A stretch of 64,000 bases of DNA, taken from positions 6,784,501 to 6,848,500 of the forward strand of contig JAZHRO010000012.1 in NCBI GenBank assembly GCA_037157565.1, given 5' to 3'. The position numbers and the translations under genes were made by a program. This document shows, piece by piece, positions 10,089 through 20,583 of this stretch (its first letter is position 1; each line of letters begins with the position of its first letter). The DNA is from Thalassia testudinum. Its lineage: Eukaryota > Streptophyta > Magnoliopsida > Alismatales > Hydrocharitaceae. A model generated the notes under the pieces. It was not told the DNA's origin. It did not search any database and worked only from the letters and a program-made list of their open reading frames with translations.

Positions 10089-12709
10089 TGATGGTAACAC
10101 CATCATGAGCCATAACTAGCTTTATTTAGTCAGGATTAATTGACAAATGCTCCTGAATAGTTGCCTGAGAGCCATAATTCTACGCATATCCATTTTGAGA
10201 GAACATTAAAACAAGGTTAATTCTGCCATTTTAACATCATACCATGAATGCAGAGTAACCATAAGGTTTTTCAGGGGTTAATTAAAGGTCAAATGAGCAT
10301 TAAAGTCCAATGAGTGGGCCCATATAGACAGAATTGGGGTTTCACGAGTTTCGAGAATCGGATCAGAACATAAAATCCTAATTTTAGACCCGCTTAAATT
10401 GAAGAGGTTATGGTCAGGATAAAATTCATCTAAATCTCCTAAAATTCATAAAAGAATATTCCTAGAGGTTTAGTACCTTTGGCTTGACCACCTGAACTCA
10501 TTTTGACCTTAAACAGAGTTGCAGGCAGATTTCTATCCTAATTTGGGTCTTTATGCAAATTTCCAAGTCAAACTTGGTAAAAACTCAAATCTGACTTCAC
10601 TATTAGATTCGTTGGGTCGAAATTAGGTTTTTACCAAAATTTGAGCCCAATCAGAGTTCATCTTGACTTAGTTTGCATTTTAGTCCATTAAGTCTATTTC
10701 TTTTAGATAAGCCCCTGACTTTTGAAGACCTTTGCAAATGGGTCCCTAATTTCCTTGTCTTCTTCACAGAAAGACCCCTGCCGCCATTGGAGGTCAACCA
10801 ATCTTCAGGCCGACTTTGACCACATCAAAACCTAATCAAATCCTCACTAAATCTCACCAAAATTGGTGAGATTGGTGTTTATACTACAAAGAATTGTTTG
10901 AGACAACTCTTGGCTCCTAAATCGCACGTATTTGCCCTAGCGAATACATGAAAATCATGAGTCCCTTGTGACCTAATTCCCAAGCCAATCAAAGCTCTTT
11001 CCTCATCTAGAGCTCGGCTAGGAGCTCTATAAAAGCTCCTAAACTTCATGTCGTATTCCTTAGCTTAGTTTAGGCCTTATTTCTTCACAAATTCCTCTCT
11101 CCGGCTACCTCCGCCGCAGCTGGTGAGCTCTCTCCCCTATCCTCCTATGGCCTCCCAACGGCCAAATTGGGAGTGCCACGACCTTCCTCTCCTTCATCCG
11201 CTCCTCGACAACCAACTCAGGAGCTGCCTCTTCCTTTCTTCCTCGTTATCTCCCTCAACAGAGCCTTAGTCTCCTCCGACGCTGGCCAATCAAAGCTAGC
11301 ACCATCTCTCCCCTTTCGTCCACTAATTAGGTCCCAAACTCTCCCTCTTCTTCTCTAGATTAGGTTTATCATCTTATCTCTCTACTTCAATCGACGACCA
11401 CCTCTCTTCCCCTCCGTCTTCTTTCGCTTTGGCCACGCCTTCGGCGTGGTCGTACACCCTTCATAGACCACCAAACAACCCACCGTTACCTCCTAAAGCT
11501 CCATCATCCTCCGCCGACCAAAAGCCCTCTACCAATTGGAAGCTTTGACCTCCATACACCTCTACCAAACTTCACCTCCTTCGCACACCATCTCCGACTT
11601 TGTCAGCTCTCCACATGCTATCATTCATCAAATCGACATCGCTACCACCTTTGCCGTGCTTCGGCGATGCTTATGGACCTACTAATTGGGGGCTTAAGGC
11701 TAGCATTATTGGATTTTAGGTATTGCCATACGCTGTCATCGCTGTCATCGTCACCACCTCCAACTGCCGTGCTCTGACCAGCTCTGACTGCATTGCAACC
11801 CCCAAGTGCTGCGGACGTCAACAAAAATCCCATAAGCACCTTCAATTGGATGCAGAAGGATCATTAGCTGTGCCAATTTGGATGCTGCAACTCTGTTGTT
11901 GCTACGGAGGAGGCAGATAACAGTCCCACATCGGGGATCTACGAGTGCTCAGCTACGCATATAAGAGATTTGTGCTTTAAGCCCCTTGCCCAGTACCGGG
12001 GGGTCGGGTCTCCCACATGCACATGCATGCGCACCCTCGCTCACCCGCACCCCCGGTAAGCCTGGACCCGATACTGCTATGACTTGATTACTTGATTAAG
12101 CCAGGTTTTGAGAGAATAGAGAGGAGGAGAGGGGAGGGTTTTGCTTTAGATTGATTCTCCTCGGGATGTGTGCTGAAGGCTAACACTTAGCCTCAGAGGA
12201 AGGAATGTTCGCCCTTGTGCATTTGCATAGGCACTATGCTTTGAAGCTTTGTGCTTTGTTCTGAGGCTTTGATAGTTAAGTCATCTGGCTCTCATGTCTA
12301 ACAACTGATTGAGGTTACTGTGGATTTTATTTGGTTGGTGTGGATGATTGAATAAGTGGTTGAGTCACTATTAAAATATTTGGTTAAATTGAATGCTTGG
12401 GTTGTGCTTAAATTGAAGGGATTAATTGGTCATTTAAATCACCACTTTTTACGGTCCTTTCTATTCTTTTTGCCTTATTATTTCTTGAGATACAATTTAG
12501 TTGATATTGAATATATTCTTATTGATTCATTACATATTATTATGCTCATTATTTCTGAATGCAATTAGAGTTGTGAATTCCATATTTGCTCTCTGCGAAC
12601 GACCTCGAACTCACAATGATTTCGAGTTTTATAAATTTAAGTGTTTGGAGCAATTTATGGAGTGTTCTATAATGACCATTTCATAAACATCCTCAAAATG
12701 CTATCAACA
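10089..12709 (+). repeat. S3: solo LTR of the S1 family in opposite orientation, about 2.6 kb
   Basis: It starts TGATGGTAACACCATCA and ends CTATCAACA. The flanks are GTGTG (10084-10088) and ATGTG (12710-12714), a TSD with one change. Its reverse complement aligns with S1 and S2: the 17-base palindromic start corresponds to their ends, and the AAATTTATAAAA block with the GAGGTCGTTCGCAGAGAGC box (minus strand of 12588-12606) corresponds to their beginnings. A TATA box at 11026-11035 gives the plus orientation. It sits in the T1 gag between the zinc finger and the linker. Confidence 0.85.
11026..11035 (+). promoter_or_regulatory. TATA box of solo LTR S3
   Basis: TCTATAAAAG lies inside a small palindromic context (GGAGCTCTATAAAAGCTCC). 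A pyrimidine-rich leader follows. It marks the U3/R region and the transcriptional orientation of this LTR. Confidence 0.5.
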
Positions 12710-12958
12710 ATGTGTCCCCTTGACTTGGTCCTCATTTCACTTAACAACATGGGACAAATTGCCATGACGGATCTGAGACTCGATCTAATCACGTAGGTCG
12801 CGACAATGTTCCATGACATGCCCCTGAGCCTGATGGTATTTGTAGTAAGGTGCAGTCTTTGACTTCTTCATGAGGGGCTTTGGCGGGGGAAGCAGGTCTT
12901 TATCTGTGGACCATACGTCTGCAAACACGTCCGCTTGATTCACGGCCAGGTGAGTGTA
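12710..12958 (-). pseudogene. T1 gag fragment: zinc-knuckle region
   Basis: On the minus strand the frame reads HLAVNQADVFADVWSTD and then YYKYHQAQGHVMEHCRDLRD. This matches the Tat gag pattern in which a YCxFH...GH...C zinc-binding segment precedes a charged 'ESQIRHGNL' helix. The first cysteine is replaced by tyrosine in this copy. The zinc knuckle binds element RNA in the particle. The right end carries GTGTA (12954-12958), one copy of the S4 duplication, and the gag frame goes on at 15754. The left end abuts solo LTR S3. Confidence 0.7.
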
Positions 12959-15748
12959 TGTTAAGACCCATGCTGTTTGAGCCTTTTAAGATGTCTGGAC
13001 TGTAGGTCAGATGTTTGGACACCTTCTCAGACGTCTGGAAATCGAAAATTTTGAGTACGAGCTCGCGTTTGTGCGCGGCTTGTGCGCAGACAGTACTCTC
13101 GTTTTTCCTCCACTTCTTCTCTTTCTCCCCACCTCCAGCAAACCCTAAACACTCGACCTTATAAAACCCCTTCCCCTCTCTCGTTCTCCTCACACCAGCC
13201 ACCTTCCCCTCTTCTCCACTCCAGCGAGAGAGCCAGCGCGAGCGAGAGCGGCGGCGAGGAGCGGCGTGAGGAGAGGAGGAGAGTAAGCCCGCGAGCTCGC
13301 GTGGGAGCTCATTAGTGAGTGCACGGCCAGAGCACGTTCGTGCGTGAGGAGGAGTGCGTCGCGGGAGTCCTCCTCGACGCTGCTGCAGTTGGAGCTGTAG
13401 GCGAGGAGGGGCGAGGCGCGACTACGCACGGTGCGAGCGCAATGGAGCAGGTTCTGGTTTTGGGTTTTTCCCAGAATCAGACGTCTGGAGTGACCTCCAG
13501 ACGAAGGTGAGGACGTCTGGAGGCGGTTCCAAACGACTGAGGTGAGAGTTTCGCGAAGGTACATTCCCTTTGTAGATACGGCCATGCAGGCTGCTCCGCA
13601 GGAACACCTTGCATGCCCCTTTTAAGAAGATTTGGTGGATTTCGTGCAGGATTCGCTTTGGGAAGGTGTGGGACACGCCCTCCCACGCATTTCAGACGTC
13701 TGGGCGACGTACCAGATGAAGGGAAGCATTTCCAGACGTCCGAAGAGGTGGTCGGACATCTGGAGCTGGGTCCAGAAGGTCCATAAGAGTTCCTGGACGT
13801 CTGAGGATTGGCGCAGAGCTTGAGGTATGATACTGGACACTTTTAAGACGTCTGAAAGTTGTTCTAGACGTCTGATTTGAGATAGAAACCCTATTTTTGA
13901 CCCATTTAGGGTCCATTTGAGTTCCGTTTTACGCAAATAAGATACCGATGTGTTCCTTGTGAGTTCCTCTACTTGTTAGAAGGCTTTCCATACTGTTCTG
14001 ATAGTTCCCTTGTGATTGTTCCTTATTATAGGACTTTGTTCCGTTGCGGGTTCGGGGCTTGCTGAGGCACGTGAGCCTACCGTTCAAGTCCCTAAGACTC
14101 CTGGGTTTACTGGTAGAGTGGCTTCCCCTAATTTAATTATAACCTAAATGCACGTGTGGAATGAATGATTAGAACCTAGGATATGACATGAATTCTAAGA
14201 CGAGAAACACTTGAAATGTCTGTATTGGATGATTGAATTGCGGTCTTGAATGAGTAGATAGAATGATAACAATTGCCTATAAATGAATAACAGCTACCTG
14301 TGAAATATGAAGTACTTGTGCTAGCTAACTGTTGCATGTAAATTTTCTGTTGTATACGTTAAATGACATAATACGAGCTGCATGTATAGAAATTGAGAAT
14401 GGTAATGTGAATGATGGAAATATGAGCTACCTGTGTATAACCTGTGTATGGAAATGTGAACGATAGCAATACAAGCTGCATATGTATAACCTGAGAATGG
14501 AAATAGAAATGATGAAACCTGGTATGGCATGACATGAGGAATATGAGCATGAACCCTATGGGGAATTAGGAGTAGAGCTCTTGGAAATAAATGGAATGGA
14601 TCTGGAAATGTGAGTGGGGAAGTGAACTAGCCCTTGAGTATGGAGTACCAAGGAGAGCGACTGTCCCCCTGTTTAGTGCAGAGCAGAGCTAGCTGCCCTT
14701 GGGTTGGGACCTGGTGTTAGGATTGGCCACTCTGTACCGACTTCTTGGCCCTCGTGTACACGATAGCGGGGAGAGCTACTAGTGTAGGGAGAGAGCTAGC
14801 CACCTCACGGGACCCGGGATTCAGCTAGCCGCCCTACACCAACTTGTTAGGCCTACTGGGCAAACTAGGGTAGTCAGGCCAGGGTGCGCGGATTATGGAG
14901 GGGCGAGACCCCTGTTTGGTTCTTAGGGGCTATACCCCTGTTACTGAGAGGGCTAGGCCCTATACTGGTTCCGTGTTGTACTTTGGGCGCACCCGCTAAC
15001 GGAAACGACTGACCACGTGCCAGTGCGGGGTAGCTACCCGTGCGCTTATCGTGTATGCCGTAGTCACCGTTACATCTGTCCGTGACCTTGGGGTGGTTGA
15101 CTGGGTGTAGGATCACCACGGGGGACTCTCCCAGCCAGGAGAGCACCACGTGTGCCTTCTACTTTTCGGAAAAGATTGCAATCAAGATTGTTCTCACGAG
15201 AAACATTCGAGATCAAGAAAGAGACCTGATAAATAAATCAAGTGGTGAAAAAGAATAATTAGTTAAATAAAGTAATTGAAAAACAATAGCTACCTATCCA
15301 CTTTTACTGCTATAGTTAGTTGGTTGCCACTCTACTCAGCGTTCGCTGATTTTGTATACTCATAACCCTTTTCAGGTCCAGGTGTTGAGCAGCTTGAGTC
15401 TACGGCTGCAGAGGGTGCTGGGCCCAGTAGAGCCCAGTAGCTATAATTCTTTTGTTGTACTCCTTTTGTAGTAGTGAGTAGACTCTTGTACCTTTATGTT
15501 CTGTATTTTTATTTTCTGTACTTTATGTTCTTGTACTTTGTTATTTTCTACTGTTGTGGTGGTGATATGTACTATAGCAGTTTTTACTTCTTTACTACTG
15601 TACCTCTTTACTGTTGGTTGCTTAGCATAGTGAATGTGGTTTACTTTCCTGCTTTTTGGTTACTTTCTCGTTTGATGACTGGGTCTTGGGATCAGTCGAG
15701 TCGGTCCGGTCTTGTATCCTATAGGGATTTGGGAACCAGGTCATAATA
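12959..15748 (+). repeat. S4: solo LTR of a chromovirus-like gypsy family, about 2.8 kb
   Basis: It starts TGTTAAGACCC and ends GGTCATAATA, flanked by exact GTGTA copies at 12954-12958 and 15749-15753. The terminal CA has become TA. The style of the ends (TGTTANGACC...GTCATAACA) is shared with S5 and is familiar from large plant chromovirus LTRs such as Tekay. A plus-strand TATA box is at 13158-13167. Its first 900 bases carry repeated palindromic GACGTC cores. Gag similarity of T1 resumes on both sides, which supports the limits. Confidence 0.85.
13158..13167 (+). promoter_or_regulatory. TATA box of solo LTR S4
   Basis: The sequence CTTATAAAAC is followed by a C-rich leader, with the palindromic GACGTC repeats on both sides. 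It supports the plus orientation of the LTR. Confidence 0.45.
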
Positions 15749-15753
15749 GTGTA

Positions 15754-17091
15754 TTCCTCATAGGGATCCTGCTTAGGTTAACCGGGACCATTGAACTGCT
15801 TCTTGTTGAGCCGGTCCCTCAGATCCATAAAGTTTCTCTTCCATTTGTTGAGGTAGTGACCATTCCTTCCCGATATCGATGCTACTTCGGCTAGGATCCT
15901 CTTTGCCTCAAGGGAGGCACGATCCTTGTAGAGTCCATCTGCCAGGTGACTCCAAGAGTAGAAGGAGTTGTCCTACGCGGCAAACTTGGTGGTATAGTCC
16001 CCAAGCTCCGCCATGTCCCTTGGAGGGAAGTCGTCAATGTCGTACTAGAACCTTTGAGTCAACAGTGCTGACTTGAAGTACTGGATATTATAGCATTGTG
16101 AGGGCGCTTACACTTAAAGAACTAAGTCTTGAATCAGTCTAGATAGGATCGGAAAGACTCAACCTTCCTTTGCCGACTCTCCAAGAGCCTCTTAGGATTA
16201 TCCCTGACTCGTTGTTGATTGGCAAAATACTAGCAAAACTTGTTGGTCAACTCCTGAAGCATGTGATTTGTCTCGCTGGCAATTCATTGAACCACTCCTG
16301 GCCCATCCCAGATAAGTAGGATGGAAATACCCGGTAGAGGACCCCGTCCAGGCATCCATGGATTAGCATCATTTGACAGTAGCTTCCTACGAAGCTGTTA
16401 GGGCCCGACGTTCCATCGTATGGAGCCAGGACAGGTTGCTTGAACTTATCGGGGAGAGAAGCAATCATTACTTCTTCCGAGAAGGGGTAGGTGGTTACGT
16501 ACGCCTGGGGCCTCGTGCCTCTCATGGCCTGGGTGACCTGGTGGACGATCTCGGGAATCGAGCCTCTGCCAGTGGTCACCAAGGGATGAGCCCTCAACGG
16601 CTCGTTGGACTCCTGAGGAGGTGCAAGGGGGGCCTTTAGGGGACCAAGAGAGACTTCACCCTTCTAACTACTAAGCTCACGCTTCATTTTTTTGAGCTAT
16701 TTGCGCAGGCGAGCATTGTCCTCTTCCACAACGCGACGCCACTTTAGCTGGCCGTTGAAGGGGTTGGAAGTTTGGCATTCTTCTTGCTGAAACTCCACCT
16801 AGTCCCTTATCAGTCAGATCTCCTACAGTTGCTTCGCCACCATCTGCTACTCATCCCTTAAGGTTGCTAGCTTCTCCTCGTACTCGTCCTCCTTTGCTTG
16901 CATGTCGGGGAGAGCATCCTTTGGAGGACCCTCCTGACGGGGGAACCCTGAAGCATGCTTGGTGGTCGTACTTCTTCGTCATTACTTAGTCTGGAGAGTT
17001 GCCGGTGCTTCCTAAACACGGAAACGCTAGACTTTGCCGATCCGGACTTCTCTGAGTTAGCACGAGAAGAGTGACGCGTAGAGGGAGCCAT
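15754..17091 (-). pseudogene. T1 gag N-terminal two thirds (capsid region)
   Basis: Gag forms the virus-like particle. The likely start is the ATG at 17092-17090 on the minus strand (MAPSTRHSSRANSEKSG, basic and serine-rich). About 16700 there is a charged, coiled-coil-like segment (NARLRK, KKMKRELSS). The best preserved part is 16597-16247: FKQPVLAPYDGTSGPNSFVG, then a segment ending FPSYLSGMGQEWFNELP, which is the classic plant gag capsid pattern (YDG...FP..L.G.A..WF..L). Downstream similarity continues with frameshifts to 15754 (for example ESRQRKVESF and PRDMAEL). At 15749-15753 the GTGTA duplication of S4 begins, and gag resumes at 12958. Confidence 0.75.
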
Positions 17092-17470
17092 AGCAGGAAA
17101 GATGAAGTCGAGAAATGTAGTACTATACATTTCACATAGACAATGTTAATTGATTGAGGCCTTTAGAATAGGAACCTCAAATTAACAAATAAATCACAGA
17201 GAAATGCACATACGAGGTTTGATAACCTAGTTCCACTAGAAATAAATGTACTTCTGGGTGAAGGATGATACTCCCAATAAGCTCTAGTATTTGAGTGTTA
17301 TAAACTCTCTATATCTCCATTCCTCTCAAACTACGTAAAAAATAAAAGTAAATTTACCTATGATATTTATATATTAGGGTTCCCTTGATTAGCGAGTCTC
17401 TCTTTTATTTTTATGATCTCGAGATCCTAACCGATAAGTTATTATTAGTCAGTCCTGTAATTTACACAAT
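17092..17470 (-). repeat. Possible T1 leader and 5' LTR remnant
   Basis: This AT-rich stretch upstream of the gag start has no coding signal. On the minus strand it contains TATATAAATATC at about 17364-17375, and a TGTAAATTAC start can be placed near 17474, so a short LTR is possible. No match to a known primer binding site was recognised, and no second LTR copy is in the window to compare. Confidence 0.25.
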
Positions 17471-18208
17471 CTCCTTCCAATGATAATTCCAAACATATCA
17501 ATCGTTAACCTTCTAGAAAAACTTGCTGTTGCATTATACTGTAAAAAATTAAACTTTTACTATCTACTAAGCAGTCAAATCTTCCATATGATCCACCTGT
17601 GAGGTAATTTTTCTGCCTTAAATTCTTTTTTCCATCAAACATCACTCAATCCTTCCCATTTACACCACGTGCTTCGTCCAATATGACGCCTCCCCACCTC
17701 GTCCGTGCAAATTGATCAGTGCTTCAGCAGTAGATCCACGCGGACGCCGGAGGAGAAGCTTCTCACCAACAGGAACGTGACATAGGAGAGCTTCTTGACC
17801 AGCACAAGCAATACCCCACTTTTCCTAAGTAGCGTACCATTCAAGCTCGGTGGGAAGAGAAGAGGGAAAAGCTTAACAGCCAAGAGCAAGCAAGCCATCT
17901 TATCCACTCGTTCTATTGAATAAGTCACAGAGGTCTGCCTCCACTCAAATCTTCTTCTTCAGGTAGACAGATTTTTATGGGTTTTGCTCAGATGCAGACA
18001 TGGAGTTTTGTCTCTTGCAAAGCTGGAATCTTTGCACAGGCTATAGATCCTTTCCATTAGACTTTTTAACGAGTTTGAATAGGTTATTCTCAGAAGCAGA
18101 CAATCTGTCAATCTTCGCTGCTTGAGGTGGCAACTTTTGCCTCTTAAGCACGTCACCTTATCCCCTCCCATCTTCGCAGGCCACCTCCATAGCAGAGGAT
18201 CTCAGAGC
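17471..18208 (+). other. Upstream region and 5' untranslated region of the MFS gene
   Basis: No coding domain was recognised in these 740 bases. The stretch 17640-17900 is CT-rich and GC-richer than its left neighbour. The bases just before the ATG (AGAGC, purine at -3, G at +4) are a good plant start context. A core promoter could not be fixed. A minus-strand reading frame at 17716-17928 with a hydrophobic N-terminus looks like chance. Confidence 0.4.
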
Positions 18209-20583
18209 ATGGGGAGGCTCCAGGCGTTTGTGAACAACCGGTGGCTCGTGTTCGTCGCCGCGATATGGATACAGGCGGGTGCGGGTGTTGGGTACCTCTT
18301 TGGGAGCATATCCCCGGTGATCAAGAGCGCCCTGGACTACAACCAGAGGCAGCTTGCAAGCCTTGGCGTGGCCAAGAATCTGGGCGACAGCGTCGGGTTC
18401 GTGGCGGGGAGCCTTGGCGAGCTGCTGCCCTTCTGGGGTCTGCTGCTGATTGGGGCGTGCCAGAGCTTCGTTGGGTATGGATGGGTGTGGCTCATTGTCA
18501 CTGGGAGAGCAAGCCGTTTGCCTCTTTGGGCTGTGAGTATATGAAATATTTTTCATCCTTTTTTCGTTGCTCCCAGCTTAATTCCGTTGATCCATTCTGC
18601 TTAATTGCTGTCATGACCTGTTCCTTTCTTTTATATCTGCTGCATGTTGCTGTCTTCCATGTTATTATTACACAGACCAGAGTCTGGACATTTATTAGAA
18701 GCTGCTAACTGTTGGATATCGAATGAAGTCACGGGGTAAACGATGGGGAAATATTCCATCAAACAGTTTGCAGATGGAATTGGGCAAATCTTCATTGAGA
18801 TGCTTATGAGTTTTTTCTTTTTTGAAGATGGGAGATGTATCTGATAATCAAGATTCATGGGAAGCAGCGTTGAGAGCCTTTTCTTGTGAGAGCATTAATC
18901 TGGAAACCACTTATATTTGATAGGGATCGGAGCATGTGGAGCCTTTCCTTTTGGAAGCAACTAATCTCAAGATCATCATTGACAGGACAGGCTTAATGTT
19001 TGTGTCATCATTATTTGCGTCTGACCCATAATTACAGGAGAGAGCTAACAATTTAATAACCTCTTTCCTAGAACTCATCGGCAATCAGAGGCATAATACT
19101 CAGAGTTATTTGTGCATGAGATCCTTAATATATGGATAAAAGTGCCATGAGAATAGCATCTCAGAATTCAACTGGTACCTCTGGATTCTAGTTCAGGTTC
19201 TTCATGTGAGAGAGATGTGATTTTTCTTCTCTTTTCTTTCCTTTTGTCTTTTCTGCTTTAGAAAATATTGGATTAGGTTAAAGAAGCAGCCAAATGCTCT
19301 TAACCTTTTATGATTTGATTAGATATTACCGGCAAAATTCCATCATGCTTCTGCTTTTTTAATACCCACTATATCTGTGCCAGTACTAACTAGATGGCAA
19401 AGACCATAACATCTTAAGCTTAGTATTAATTTGCTTGGATAACTTACAATATTCTTTATATATGGGTTCCCTTCTAAAGATTCTAGAGGTGTCAAACACT
19501 GGATATGTTATTGATACCTGCATGATATGTGTGCTTAATTGGACCAAACTTGGAAATTATGATATGAACTGAAGACCAGGAAAATTTGCTACTCAGTTCT
19601 GGCGAATGCCTGAGAGTCCTCATTATCTCTGCCTGCACAATGCAGATGTGGATTCTCATATTCGTCGGGACAAATGGTGAAACATATTACAACACGGCTG
19701 CATTGGTCTCATGTGTTCAGAATTTCCCCAGGAACCGGGGACCGATCGTGGGGATATTGAAGGGCTTTGCTGGCTTAAGTGGGGCAATTCTAACTCAGAT
19801 CTACAGAGTAATACCAACAGCTAATCATGCTACCTTGATCCTAATGATAGCAGTTCTTCCTTCACTTGTGGTCCTTGCCTTGATGTTCATCATTAGACCT
19901 GTTGGAGGCCACAAGCAAGTGAGGCCGTCCGATAATTCCAGCTTTATGTATATCTACAGCGTCTGCCTGGTATTGGCAGCTTACTTGATGGGCGTCATGA
20001 TCTTCCAAGAGGCGTCTGATGTGGAGTACAACATGGTTATCGTGATCACAGTTGCGCTATTCGTACTTCTCCTTTTGCCCATCGCGGTTCCGACATTTTT
20101 GAGCTGCTGTTCGAATCCTCAACCTTCCCTGGAGGACAATTTGCTGCTCGAACCACAGGAGGGGGAGAGCAGTAAAAGCACTGGAACTCCACATGAGCAA
20201 GAGGTAATCTTTAGCGAGGTCGACGAAGAGAAGACGAGTGATGTGGATCAGCTCCCTTCCTTGGAGAAGCAGAAGAGGATTGCGCAATTGCAAACTAGGA
20301 TAATACAGGCTGCTGCCGAGGGAGCCGTGCGTGTCAAGCGAAGGAGACGCCCGCGGAGGGGGGAGGACTTCACCCTGCTGCAAGCATTTGGCAAGGCAGA
20401 TTTCTGGCTCATATTTTTCTCTCTGTTGCTGGGCTCGGGATCCGGCCTCACAGTGATTGATAACCTGGGTCAGCTCAGTGAGTCCTTGGGGTATGGGGAT
20501 GCTCATACCTTTGTTTCTATGATCAGTATATGGAATTTCTTGGGCCGCGTTGGTGGTGGATTCCTCTCTGAGATCGTCGTCAG
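18209..20583 (+). CDS. Nodulin-like / NFD4-like major facilitator superfamily protein, exons 1 and 2 (3' end not found)
   Basis: Exon 1 is 18209-18532 (108 codons) and exon 2 is 19646-20583; the intron between them has GT-AG ends and phase 0. The protein starts MGRLQAFVNNRWLVFVAAIW and continues with AGVGYLFGSISPVIKSALDY and LGVAKNLGDSVGF, the hallmark of the plant Nodulin-like domain. Exon 2 begins MWILIFVGTNGETYYNTAAL and includes NRGPIVGILKGFAGLSGAI, several membrane spans, an acidic-basic central loop (about residues 265-330, with KRRRRPRRGEDF) and then DFWLIFFSLLLGSGSGLTVI and ISIWNFLGRVGGGFLSEI. It should be an integral membrane transporter of unknown substrate. A frame ATG at 18122 exists, but the family starts at 18209. 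A donor site (AG/GTATGAG) ends exon 2. Relatives are near 580-600 residues and have a further C-terminal exon of about 130-150 residues. That exon was not seen, so about 420 residues are visible here. Confidence 0.85.
18533..19645 (+). other. Intron 1 of the MFS gene
   Basis: This 1113-base intron runs from GTGAGTATATG to TGCACAATGCAG. It joins codon 108 (Ala) to an exon that starts ATGTGGATT, and the joined reading matches the family. It is AT-rich, has no coding signal, and no transposon was recognised in it. Confidence 0.85.

Larger units (their letters stand above)
1..17470 (-). mobile_element. T1: Ty3-gypsy Tat-lineage retrotransposon, broken by nested solo LTRs (partial)
   Basis: Read on the minus strand from right to left, the window shows gag (17091 to 9616 in pieces), protease (4663 to about 4250), reverse transcriptase (3982 to 3106) and RNase H (557 to 1). 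This is gag-pol order. The downstream RNase H and the linker wording are typical of the Tat lineage. The element is interrupted by S4, S3, S2 (with S2n inside) and S1. At each break the coding similarity stops at one copy of a 5-bp duplication and resumes after the other, so these are insertions into one older element. Integrase and the 3' LTR would lie left of base 1. The right limit near 17470 is uncertain because no clear primer binding site was seen. Many stops and frameshifts make it non-functional. Confidence 0.8.

Noticed and set aside
13319..13545. Overlapping open frames in all phases around 13080-13936
   Set aside because: They lie in solo LTR S4, in a GC-rich stretch with few stops. 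The proteins are low-complexity and differ by frame, so they are chance.
17716..17928. Minus-strand frame of 70 codons with a hydrophobic, signal-like N-terminus, upstream of the MFS gene
   Set aside because: No family was recognised, the frame is short, and it lies where the promoter of the MFS gene should be. I see no start context or second exon to support a gene.
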